From contig OX393566.1 of NCBI GenBank assembly GCA_947652115.1, positions 14,317,825 through 14,381,824 of the forward strand: a DNA stretch of 64,000 nt, written 5' to 3'. Origin of the DNA: Blastomussa wellsi. Its lineage: Eukaryota > Cnidaria > Anthozoa > Scleractinia > Plerogyridae. Below, one piece after another: positions 1-9,639 of the stretch. Position numbers and translations under genes: made by a program. Under the pieces are notes generated by a model, which searched no databases, was not told where the DNA came from, and was given only the letters and a program-made list of their open reading frames with translations. Within the stretch, counting starts at the first letter, position 1. Every line of letters begins with the position of its first letter.

Positions 1-1246
1 CACTTAGAAGAATTGACAAGGACATCAAAAGGTTTCCAGCAGCCATGCCTTTGATCGTTGGCTGGTTGTTCCAGAAGTAAGTGTGGCCATTTATGCACTT
101 AAGTGTAACAAGCAACTGAGAACGCTGGGTAGATTCATATTTTTTTCTTATGCCTGCACCACACTTGGGACATCTTTTAAATCACTAATTCTTGTTTGAA
201 AACAAGGAACTTAACATCATCTTGTGGGTTGACACTTTTTGAATCTTCAGTTTCTGACTGTGAACTGTTTGAATGATCTGACATTTCATTATTTTTCAGT
301 GGTACATAAGATGGATCCTTTTGAGGTGAATTATCTGGGGTGATTTTCTGTTCATGGGAAGGGTCTACTTGATCAGAAGAGATCACTTCCTCTCCATCTG
401 TTTGAGTGCTTTGGTCACACAGGATCACATCAAATGAAGACTTGTAAGTTTGGGACTCGGTTGATTTCATCATGAGTTGCGCTCCTCGCTTATTAATTTG
501 ACACCCAACATCACTGGTAAACTTATGTATTGGTATACTTGTTTCATTTGCTTTTGTTGAATCCACATTAAGTTGCTGCAATGGCCCCTCAAATGCAACC
601 TCACTATGATCTATGCCCTGGGAATCTAGGCAGCCAACTTCCGGGTAACATTCACTGGAAGTACTAGCTACAGTTTCTGCATGTACACCTTGGGAATTGT
701 GGGAGACAGCTGCTGAATTACATTCAGTGGAGGTACTAGGTTCCACAACATTCATGGGGGAATCATGGTGTGTTGTGGTGAGTGATTCAATATACTGAAA
801 ACCAAAGCAGACATTTTGTGACTTAGTGTTGAGGAATTGCGTGAGCGTTCCCTCCACATGTAAGATTACTTCGAGTTGATGTAGCTAAAATTAATTCAGA
901 TTCTTACCTCTTGCTTTGCTCTGTCATGCAAACGGTTTTCAGACGATAGTCGAGGCTTCTTTCTTGGTCGATGGACGAAAATTGTTGGTACTGCATCCGG
1001 CTTCAATGTACGTTTTGCTTTCAACCCAAGTAGTTCTGCTTTAAGGTCACGTTCAAAGCAGTCAGGCTCGAAGTGATCAGAACACAACCGAGTATCTTTG
1101 GTAACCACAAAGTCAACTCGAGATATTTTTGCTAACCACTTTTGCAAGAGAGAATTTTCTGTAGGAAGACGGTGGAAACTTATTCCATGCTCCTTGCTAA
1201 CAGATCAAGAATCGTTCGAGCATCCAACAGCACAACAATACACCAT
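1..1246 (-). pseudogene. THAP-domain gene, broken, 3' end outside the window
   Basis: A THAP zinc-finger protein gene read leftwards from the ATG at 1246. The first exon (about 896-1246) holds a THAP domain: an N-terminal Cys pair (CAVGC), KWL, RLCSDHF supplying the Cys-x2-His pair, and KPDAVPTIF, the family's AVPxxF box. A TGA at 1205-1207 interrupts it shortly after the first Cys pair. A GTAAGA donor follows HDRAKQE near 896-901. The second block (177-857) encodes a Ser/Thr/Gln-rich stretch ending KFLVFKQELVI. Shifting one frame at 177, coding sense continues to base 1 with FKRCPKCGAG and a GHTYFWNNQP segment, so the gene runs off the left edge. THAP domains bind DNA and are common in P-element-type transposases and proteins derived from them. 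With one stop and one frameshift I call it a pseudogene, though sequencing errors could explain both. Confidence 0.7.
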
Positions 1247-2461
1247 TACGACGGAACAGTAGAAATGAGCTATATGCACATAAAGTGAGTACTGAGTCTC
1301 ACGCAAAACGGATAGCTTTATTTATACCAAAAAGATTGACGCAAGACCGGAAAAATCAGCCTGAAATATTCGAAAAAGGTGTGATAAAACATTACCAGTT
1401 GCGAAAGGAACATGACGTGCATTGTAAATCGAGCTCAGTAGTTTACGAAATCGCAGTCGTGGGATTTCCGTCTATTGACTTCGAAGCGCTACGCTAACTA
1501 GAAATGTAATTCAATCACAACCCTAAAACTGCCGCATCATTACTTTAGAAGCTTTTAGAAGCTGACAATGAATAATTATGCAATTAACTAAAAAGACACA
1601 AATATAGTCACACGAGAACAGATCTGGCAAGCTCAATGTTTATTTCAAGCTCGGAGCATATGCACTCACTACTTCACTACAGCTGTCCAACGTGACTTGA
1701 TGTCTTTCACGATACTGAGAACAATTTAAGCAAACAAATGTCCAAACCAGGTGAATTTCACAGCACTAAACAACAAGGTCAACATCACTCAAAATCCCTA
1801 AAATCCTGCCTCTGTTCATCAAGTCTCTAGCACATGTTCCCCATATCATACGTCATATACTCCTTAAGTGACCGCTGACCCACCCATTCTGAGCCACAAT
1901 GCAAATAGCCTAAAACCACAGTAAAAACTTACATTTGAAGTCCAAAAAAGGCCCAAATGGCAAAAAAATGTTTAAAACATCTATATACTAGGTCTAAACT
2001 ACAAGAAAAAAAATACTTGATTTTTGCCTTCAGTTCTCCTTTAAGCAATAACCAGGCAAATGAGAAACCAAACACCCTTTTGTTTAAACTGTGCGCAGTG
2101 TCACAAAAGGTTGTGAAACGACACCAAGAATGCTCACTATGTGTGTGTGTTTAAGCAATAATCAGGCAAATAAGAAACCAAACATCCTTTAGTCTGACTT
2201 GTCCCCAGTCGTCTCTTATAAGAAAATAGCAAGATGTTATGGATGATGGGAAAGAGGAAAGGCACGAGATGACTGGTAAATCCTGTTTCCAAGATGGCGT
2301 CATGAGTAATGGCGGCGTTGATATAAAAATAGGTGCCATTGAAAGAGAATGCTTTCTGGCGCTTTAAGATGTCACAAACTGCTATTTGGTAACATATATT
2401 AAAATACGGCCTTTTTTATCTGTCACAATATTGTTCGCCCATCACACAACTCCTATTCGAT
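1247..2461. other. AT-rich intergenic stretch with one direct repeat
   Basis: I see no convincing gene here; the short open frames lack recognisable motifs. One 40-bp direct repeat, 110 bp apart (2041-2080 and 2151-2190), begins TTAAGCAATAA and differs at a few positions. A GTGTGTGTG run lies just before the second copy. Confidence 0.5.
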
Positions 2462-2647
2462 CACACACATGTAAAATACTGGTTCTGGCACAGCAAGTTT
2501 GCAATTTGTTTCCTTATCGCTGAAAGCCGTTTTTACACTAAACTTGGCTCCAACAAGTCGCCAAGTTTAGTGTAAAAACGGCTTTCAGCGACAAGGAAAC
2601 AAATTGCAAACTTGCTGCACCAGAATAACCAGTATTTTACGTGTGTG
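2462..2647. repeat. Near-perfect inverted repeat (foldback hairpin)
   Basis: Positions 2462-2548 and 2560-2647 are reverse complements of each other with only a few mismatches, separated by 11 bases. The outer ends are CACACACATG and CGTGTGTG; the inner ends are AACTTGGC and GCCAAGTT. The structure could be a foldback transposon, a MITE or a recent inverted duplication. Transcribed, it would give a hairpin of about 87 bp. There is no coding sense in it. Confidence 0.85.
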
Positions 2648-3059
2648 TTTAAGCAAATAATTACGCAAACACAAGTAAACAAAAGCGCGTGACCCCAAGC
2701 CAAGCAGCGGATGTGACATAGAAAATAGTCCCTTGTTGAAGAAATGTATGCACTGGCAAAAACGAATTTGCGCAAGAGTTATTTTCCTGTTGAAGAATTA
2801 TCTGCATGAGTACATACGCCAAAATGGCTGCCGCAAATTATTCATCCGCTGTTTTGCAAATGTTTTACGGTCCAATAACGAGGGAGGCAAACAGGAACCT
2901 ACGTCAACCATTACAACCACAACAGGTTGTATTATATGACGGCTTTCTATTATCACAAAATAATTTACGGGAATGGCTTCGTGTTTGGAAATCCAAACAA
3001 CAAAGATCTTTTAGTGTTTGCAAGAGAAAATAAAGCAAAGTTTACTGATTTGGTTGAAA

Positions 3060-3680
3060 ACGAAATCTGAAAGTTAAAAAGCATAAAAGAGGTTACAAGT
3101 AAAGTTTTCGATAGAAAGAAACGGTGAAACGCAACACATGAAACATTATTTTCGAGAAAAAGAACCGCATGTTTTCAACAGGCATGATGAAGAACTGATA
3201 AAACAAAAATCTGATGATTTCATTGAAAGAACAAAGGGAGAAATAGAAAACTGGTCTGAGAATGGATCAGGATGGGAAGTTGAAAGAATAGTGGTTGCAT
3301 ACGTGTATGTCGCACGCTATCAACCTCTGCGCGGAGGAACTTATTTGCCTCTTGTGGCCAATCTGGCAAAAAAGGCAACAATCAACGTACAAAATAGGGA
3401 CAATGAATGTTTGAAGTGGGCAGTCAGAGCTGCTTTATTCCCTGCATCAGAAGACCCACAAAGACCAAGCAAATATTCGGTTAACGATGGTATCAACTAC
3501 AATGGCAACGATTTCCCTACACGGGTGAAACAGATAGACAAGCTTGAGGTGCAAAACAAAGGCCTCACAATAAATGTCTTTGGCTGGGAAAACAACTGTG
3601 TGATAGTCCACAGAATAAGCAAGAAAGAAAGAAATTTACCAAGGGTAAGGCTGATGCTAATAGAGTCAGGGGAAATATAG
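3060..3680 (+). pseudogene. pPolB copy 1, N-terminal region (Polinton/adintovirus-like)
   Basis: The open frame 3138-3680 encodes an N-terminal region of a protein-primed type-B DNA polymerase of the kind found in Polintons and related animal elements. The stretch ARYQPLRGGTYLPL, followed by a block with NVQNRDNECLKWAV, resembles from memory the pre-exonuclease region of many cnidarian and insect elements. Weak coding sense begins upstream near 3060 without a clear ATG. The frame stops at 3680 (a TAG after ESGEI) and sense continues in another frame into the next block. No catalytic residue lies in this part. It is a relic of a second, separate lineage from the polymerase at 20.9-24.4 kb. Confidence 0.6.
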
Positions 3681-5193
3681 CACTATTGTTATGTAAAACG
3701 GGTGAGCGCTTTGCTGTTTGACAAGGCAATTAATAATAAAACATGATGTGCACAAGCGGAGTTGCAAAATATTGCAACGGCGTGAATGGCATGCTGACAA
3801 GGATTGAGATGCCGGAAGAGGGGAAAAACACCCTTTCTTTCCAAAATCATCACAAACAGATGAAGGTGCCATATGTGATATATGCAGACTTTGAGGCTTT
3901 GGTAAGAAAGATTCCTGGCTGCGAGCGCGGGCCAGAGAGCAAGCAAAAAAGCTACACGGAGAAGACTGAATGGCACCAAGCATGTGGGTATTCTTACATG
4001 GTTGTGAGAAGCGACGGCGAAGTTACAGGGTCAAAAGTTTGCAGGGACGAAAATGGGGTGGGAACGTTTCTAAGTGACATTCTGCAGGAGGAGGTTGCAA
4101 TAAGAGAAAGTTTGGCCACACCCAAGCCGATTGTTATGACGGCAGAAGACTGGGAAAAACACAAAAATGCAACAGAATGCCACATTTTTAACAAAAGTTT
4201 GTTAAAGGATGAATTCTTAGACTCATTACCTGTTTGGAACAAAACAAAGGACCGATATTTGGGCCAAAGCCACAAAAAATGTTTTTACTTTGCACAGTCA
4301 AAAGTGGATTTTCTTTGTCTGAAAAGATTGTCAGAAAAAGAGCACAAAGAAGCTGCAAAAAATCAGGAAAACGCTGGTTCTGCCAAAAACCTTTGCTTCA
4401 GAAAAACTTCAGAGACGCAGTTAAAGACCATTGCCACATAACGGGCAGGAGCCGCGCACAACGCATGCAATCTTAAACTGCGAATAAACCCCAAGACAGC
4501 CCCAATACCAGTTGTATTTCACAACCTGAGGGGCTACGATGCACACCACCTTGCGCAAGCGATGTCTCAGCAGCAGAAAGAAGTGAACTGCATCGCCAAC
4601 AACATGGAGAAATACATCACATTTTCAGTTGGGAATCTGCATTTCGTTGACAGCTTGAACTTTCTGCAAGGAAGCCTTCATTCATTTGTAAGCACAACCC
4701 CAAAGGAGTCATTAAAAATAGCATCGAACATCTCAGAAGGCATCAAACTGCTTTACAAAAAGGGGATCTACCCTTACGAGTACATGGACTCATGGGAGAG
4801 ATTCAGCGAGACAAGGCTGCTGGACAAGCAGATGTTTTACAGCAAACTGAATGACGAGCAAACGGACGAAGAGTACGCGCATGCGCAGAGGGTCTTGGAG
4901 GCTTTCGGATGCAAAACGCTGGGCGACTATCACGATCTTTACGTGAAAACTGATGTCGCCCTGCTGGCTGATGTTTTCGAGAATTTCCGAAACCTATGCC
5001 AAGAGCAGTACGGGTTGGATCCGGCACATTATTACACGTTGCCAGGCCTGAGCTGGGACGCTCTTGAAAAAGACGAGTCGAGCTGGAGTTATTCACAGAC
5101 CTTGAAATGGATCTCTTCGTGGAAAGTGGAATGCGTGGGGGAATCTCAATGGTAAGCAAGAGGTACGCGAAGTCAAACAACCCCTCTCAGGGG
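3681..5193 (+). pseudogene. pPolB copy 1, exonuclease region, palm missing
   Basis: This continues the polymerase relic. A proofreading exonuclease motif I (YADFEAL) is encoded near 3880. Cys/His pairs (ECHIFNK, DHCHITGR) suggest a zinc site around 4180-4450. Motif II (HNLRGYDAHHL) is at about 4520-4555 and motif III (YHDLYVKTDVALLAD) at about 4930-4975. Reading needs frame changes near 3700, 4230-4450, 4560 and 5080. After GLSWDAL the sense shifts frame, ends near 5193, and none of the polymerase palm motifs follow. The enzyme would have excised mismatched 3' ends during replication of the element's DNA; this copy cannot function. Confidence 0.7.
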
Positions 5194-6263
5194 AATTAAG
5201 GCAAGGGCCAAGTTCTGTTCTTGGCCCGCGTGGCTTGAACAGAAAGAGACCTGGGAACTACATGCGAACGAAGCAAAACGAAACAAAATGGTGGCCGAAA
5301 GTGGGTGCCTATTGAAATGAAATCTATCAAGTTTAGCCTATTTTATTCATTTTTGTGGGGAAGGCATACTCTCTGCTTCGGAAATACTGTTATTGTTGGC
5401 GTTAATCGAGTGGAAAAACCCAGATTGCTTGAGTTAGTGAAGGTAAGCACTGCTTTATTTCTTTGTTTTATGGTATGAAATTATAATTTACGCGATACCG
5501 CTAACGGCCATAGCCGCGAGAAACTTTTCTTCTATAGTAGTCTAAATGATCAACTTTTAGTTTTAAGTTTCTGAAATGGCCACTCGCTTATTCAGATGAT
5601 TCTTATCCGCTTTTAGATGGCCAATTTGCCCGTTTTGGACTGCTGTGACTCGTTATGATCCCGTTGTTACTTCTCCTTAATTGCTCTGTCTGTTCATTTG
5701 AAGTTAGGTTTGGAGAATTTCTGTTACGTGAACCAATGCACACAAAAACGTCACAGAGAATGTATTTTAGCTCGAAGCTAGACGGGACAGTCTTGAATAC
5801 ATGGAGATAAATTGTTTGATTAATGAACTTTATTCTAAAAAGTGCAGTAGCTGCATAAATATGTTAAATAATGCAGCTTTTATGAATGTAATCCTACTTT
5901 AATTCAAATCAAAATAATGAAAAGTGAATATGCCTGTACTTTTATGTGAGCTTTCTATGATGTACAAATGAAATAGAACTCTTATATCACTATTTATAAT
6001 AAAAATGTTTGCTGAAATGTAATCGCAATTTTGAAATATTTTAATTTGTATCTGTTCCATGAATAATAATTATTTTTGCTGAGAATACATTTAATTTATA
6101 GGTTAGTGGATACACATTTTGCAGCACTGCTGTGTATGCGCTTGTTCATAAATAAACAGTTATGTTCCAGTATTTTAAAAGTTGTTCACACAACAGCATA
6201 TTTTTGTAAATTATGTATTGCTCCTTGTTTCTTCTCACCTCTTCTAAACTTGGCTCAGAACCG
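5194..6263. other. AT-rich spacer, no gene recognised
   Basis: A short inverted sequence, GGGCCAAG...CTTGGCCC (about 5206-5228), lies exactly where the polymerase relic ends and may mark the edge of an inserted or deleted segment. The rest is AT-rich with no supported gene. Confidence 0.4.
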
Positions 6264-7198
6264 TCATGGCTGAGGTAATACTGCTTCTCCCATTCCTTGT
6301 GTTGTTTTTTTAGGGAGGTGTGATGGACCAGTATTTGAGTCTGTACAGGTGTAATTACTTTTGTAAAGGTCATTTGTGGGATGCTCTTTCAGGTTCTGCC
6401 TTACAGAGTCAAGTTTCTTCAGACTGTCTGTCTTCCCAAGTATCTTCAATAAATTTTTGCATAGTTTTGTTTTGATTTCAGCTTCCTCTTGTTGTGGCCT
6501 GTTGGACTTTGTAAAAGAACTCCTATTTTCTGGGCTTCTATTAGCATCGAACACATCTTCACATCTTGGTTGTTGAAATTGACTCCCTTTCGGCTGCTCT
6601 TCACTGGAAATCCTTTTACATGCAATTGTACTGGTAGGTGCAGGTGCAAGAGTTTGTAGCTCTGAAGCGTCATAAGCATCCTCATCCTCGTCATCAGTGC
6701 AATCAACTGATAGATCTTTCACAACAGATGTGGTTACCTCTTCAAGTCCCATTATCTCTTCCTCAGTTTCATCTTCATCATTTTCTTCCTCACTTTCACC
6801 TTCATTAGACATGTCAGGACATTCCAGATCTGCTGCGTCATTGGCATGTGCAATGTCGGCATCACTTTCATCATCTTCTCTGTGCAGGAAATTTGTTTGT
6901 ATCACCCTGGTGCAATCACCTCTTTTGTCATACACTCAGAATCCTGTGTGGGATTACAGTAGAATCACTGTTGAGGCATCTCTGCCAGCACTGCTGAAGA
7001 TATTCTCTTCTTCTTTTTTCAGGTCACTAGATCTGAAGTGGTGAAGGCTTGGTCCCTGGAGTCTGATATTTGGTTCATCAGGGCCATCGAAAAATTCCAC
7101 TCCAGACAATATCTGATGCCACCAGACACCTTCGCCGCAGGCAATAAAGTCACTGATGGCTTGTAAATGAGCTTGGTACTCTTTGGATTCTTTATGAT
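6264..7198 (-). pseudogene. 3' part of the interrupted unknown gene, acidic tail
   Basis: Minus-strand coding sense downstream of the exon at 7199-7793. The stretch at about 6945-7198 encodes a conserved-looking block, with ISDFIACGEGVWWHQ and SGVEFFDGPDEPNIR among its segments. After a frame change near 6940, the frame 6264-6935 begins MYDKRGDCTRVIQTNFLH and then becomes very acidic (SNEGESEEENDEDETEEE). I recognise the first block from memory of predicted cnidarian proteins of unknown function; I know no enzymatic role. At least one frameshift separates the two parts. The gene's true end is uncertain. Confidence 0.55.
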
Positions 7199-7305
7199 AT
7201 AACGATTAGGTATGCATTGCCTTGCTTACTTTCCGCAAGCTTTTGTTCTGTTTGAAGGCGAATCAGGCTTGGGGTGATGATATCACCAGGCTTCCTGCTA
7301 GTCAG

Positions 7306-7424
7306 CTTCCTGCGATTCGCTCCGACGAAGGGCCAACGCTCGAAACGTCAGCTCTTGAATCTCTTTACGGTGGCCAATTGACATTATCAACCCAGTTGAT
7401 AAAACCAAATTATATTGTTATACT

Positions 7425-7468
<44 letters not shown>

Positions 7469-7471
7469 GTT
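7306..7471 (+). mobile_element. 166-bp retroposed fragment with hammerhead-like 5' end (probably Penelope-like)
   Basis: The insert is flanked by the 14-bp direct repeat TTCCTGCTAGTCAG at 7292-7305 and 7472-7485, so it is a true insertion. Its 5' half carries the hammerhead-like fold; its 3' half is a tail of about 110 bp beginning CTTGAATCTCTTTACGGTGG and ending AACTTACCCCC. The same tail occurs on the minus strand at 32778-32894. A long duplication, short length and ribozyme at the 5' side fit a truncated copy of a Penelope-like or other ribozyme-bearing retroelement. The class is inference; the insertion is directly visible. Confidence 0.75.
7314..7361 (+). ncRNA. Hammerhead-ribozyme-like core, one core base changed
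   Basis: Order of elements: stem I outer strand GATTC (7314-7318), stem I inner strand GCT (7319-7321), core CCGACGA (7322-7328), stem II GGGC/GCTC with loop CAAC (7330-7341), GAAA (7342-7345), a one-pair stem III CG (7346-7347), TC at the cleavage position (7348-7349), then AGC (7350-7352) and GAATC (7357-7361), which pair back with stem I. The hammerhead core consensus is CUGANGA; here the U is C, which should cripple cleavage. Very short stem III is known for hammerheads in Penelope-like elements. Confidence 0.55.
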
Positions 7472-8222
7472 TTCCTGCTAGTCAGTCTGGTGATGCCTTG
7501 AAGTGTGTTAAAGTGCCTTTCCTCCTCCTCAGTGTTGGTGGACTTTGCTGAGATGATCCTACTCTGCTTGCCAGCATGAGCAGTAAGGGAGTGCCAGTAT
7601 CTGCCATAGAACTTTCTGCTGGTAAGCGACTTTGGTTGCCCAATGATTTCTTTGTATATCATGGCATGGATGAATACTTGGTTGTGAAGACGTAGCACCA
7701 ACTTTGGAGAGCGTGATTGGGCTGGCAAGTAGAGTAGCTTACTGATCTCTGTGAGGGAATCCAGCAGTGTCTGTATTTCAGGTCTTACTTTACCTATTGA
7801 AATGAGATAAAACAATTATAAGAAGACAGTCAATAACACAGTAAATAGCTACTTGAGATTCAAGTGCATTTTTAAGAGTTATTTTAAAGTAAAGCCTCTG
7901 CTGAATGCTGTGGTTTTATAGCCCATTCCCTGAGTCTGTTAAAATGCACATTGTACACCATAGTGAGTTGTCTGACTAGCTGTTACTAAGAGTAATTATG
8001 GCTAATTCTTTTTCCATTTTTTCATATTGGTATGTTGTTTATTTTTAGATGTGAAAGACCTAGGTCTACACATGAAATATGTCTATAAAAAAATGTACAG
8101 GAAAACAGCAAATGTTTAAACAAAGCCAATACATCTTCATCATACCTGCTGATTATAAATAAAGATGCCATAACCAAATAAAACAAAATAACTATTTAAA
8201 AACTGCTTGTTCTGAGAATTAC

Positions 8223-8425
8223 CTCTTAAGTAGTGAGCTACTATGACAGCTGCAAGTCGATAATCACAGCCACGTAGTTTCTCTTTTCTGGCAAATGAAC
8301 ACTCAACGATGTCCTGAAATGCATTTTTTCATCTTTTTCAAGGTGTGAAGGCAACTCATTGAGAACATTGGCAATGTGTTCCTTAACATCGTGAAGGGGC
8401 TCTGTAGGTAAGACTTCATAGTTTC
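8223..8425 (-). pseudogene. Exon of the unknown gene
   Basis: An acceptor (TTAACAG) precedes 8425 and a donor (G then GTAATT) follows 8223. The exon encodes NYEVLPTEPLHDVKEHIANV and, after a frame change in the middle, ARKEKLRGCDYRLAAVIV. The splice joins in phase to KVRPEIQ at 7793. The frame change makes this copy non-functional as read. The flanking stretches 7816-8222 and 8426-8690 are AT-rich introns without other features. Confidence 0.55.
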
Positions 8426-8689
8426 CTGTTAAAAATAAGATTTTCATGGCGTTTATGCTTGTGAATATATGTAGTTAACTGTTTATAGTCGACTGGCATT
8501 TGTAAGTTTACCAATAATTGTGTTTTTTTAAAATTGCTGTAAACTTTCCAAAATACCCTCCCACCAATCAAAGGAGAAACATTATTATATTGCAGAGAGT
8601 TTTTAAGAACTTGATAGAAATAATTAATGTCAGTATTAGATACCCATGCTTATAATGTTAATTTGGTAAATGACAGTGTACAATGCCTG

Positions 8690-9193
8690 CCTGAACCACA
8701 GTCTGCTAGTGTTTTCTCTTGGTCAAAGAACAGCATTGCAGGAACCCGCTCAATTCCACCAATCTCTTCTTTGAGAATTTCCTGAAGCTCTTTTCTTTTC
8801 CCCTTAGTTTCCAGGCCCCGGGCTCTGCATTCACTCCTCAGTTCTTCCATATGAAGATCTTTGAATGGTTTCAAACTAGCATTCCTTTTATTTTTTTCAG
8901 CAGGCCCCTGTAGAACTATTTTTAACCTTTCTGAGAGGGTGAGGTGACGTCTTGAAAGGAAAACGGCGAGATCTTTGTACTTCCTTGCATCACCGCTACA
9001 ACTAGCACACCCAGCATTCCCCCCTTTTTGTTCTCCAGCTTCAAAATCTTGCTGGAGGCCATCACCATGGAAAAAGCGCACTACGTCAGTAATTTCAACT
9101 CCATTTGAAGTGGCTATTTTGATGTCCAGACTCTGTAAACATGCCTTTGTGGTGTTAATGTAGGCTAGCTGATCAACTTCAGAGGAACCACAT
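8690..9193 (-). pseudogene. Exon of the unknown gene, left side of the BEL insertion
   Basis: Coding sense resumes immediately at the BEL target duplication (9189-9193) with GSSEVDQLAY, then RFFHGDGLQQDFEAGEQKGG, CASCSGDARKYKDL and a SAP-like stretch (FKDLHMEELRSECRARGLET). A Cys pair CASC could be part of a metal site. The SAP-like segment, with its helix-turn-helix of Leu and Arg/Gly-Leu pattern, hints at nucleic-acid binding; this is inference. The exon ends near 8690. It connects in phase with 16004-16505 once the retrotransposon and one target copy are ignored. Confidence 0.6.
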
Positions 9194-9503
9194 TATAGAC
9201 AATGCACACCAGCAATAGGGTTTCACTTCGTTTTGATATCTCACCATAGTTACGTAATTGCCAATGTGGTTTCTAAATAGATGAAACATAAACTAATAAG
9301 CAAACAAACAAGGATAAAGAACGTACCAGGCGTGACAGGATAAGGGCCGTAGAAGCGAAACTTGACTGCGAAACTTGACTGACAACAGACAACTGATAAC
9401 TAACTCGTAGAATGTGACTCGCAAACTGAATAATAAATTAGCATGCAGAGCGCAAAATATCTAATGTTGACGAGGCGGCCTGGGTCGAGGGATGGTTTTT
9501 ACA
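9194..9503 (-). repeat. BEL 3' LTR
   Basis: 310 bp, matching the other LTR throughout except for a few substitutions and a missing 37-bp block after AAATAGATG. It directly abuts the CACAT duplication at 9189-9193. Inside it, 9504-9639 is an untranslated leader to the 3' LTR with a poly-A/T tract. Confidence 0.92.
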
Positions 9504-9639
9504 CCGGCCCCGAATAAGGGCTACTAGCCTTATTCTAATAAAAAAAAAAAACAAACCTATACCTACATAACTAAATTACGCAGTTCATAGTAATTTCGCA
9601 GTCATGGAATTCATGACTTCATTCACAGAGTTCATAGTA

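Larger units (their letters stand above)
7199..7793 (-). pseudogene. Exon of the unknown gene, split by a 166-bp insertion
   Basis: An exon whose acceptor is visible at 7794-7795 (TTTCAATAG before GTAAAG). It encodes KVRPEIQTLLDSL, RLHNQVFIHAM, SRKFYGRYWHSLTAHA and NTEEEERHFNTLQGI. At 7472-7485 the coding sequence meets an inserted element and resumes in frame after 7305 with PGDIITPSLIRLQTEQK, so the insertion with its 14-bp duplication explains the break. A TAA appears at about 7198. His, Arg and Tyr residues are conserved-looking, but I cannot assign a fold. The block recurs in cnidarian protein predictions as far as I recall. Confidence 0.6.

Noticed and set aside
1285..1497. 70-codon plus-strand frame beside the THAP start
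   Set aside because: It overlaps the presumed promoter of the THAP gene and has no motif or partner; likely chance.
4803..5180. 125-codon minus-strand frame
   Set aside because: Antisense shadow of the pPolB exonuclease region.
7222..7455. 77-codon plus-strand frame
   Set aside because: It crosses the junction of the ribozyme-tail insertion; its protein sense is an accident of the repeat.
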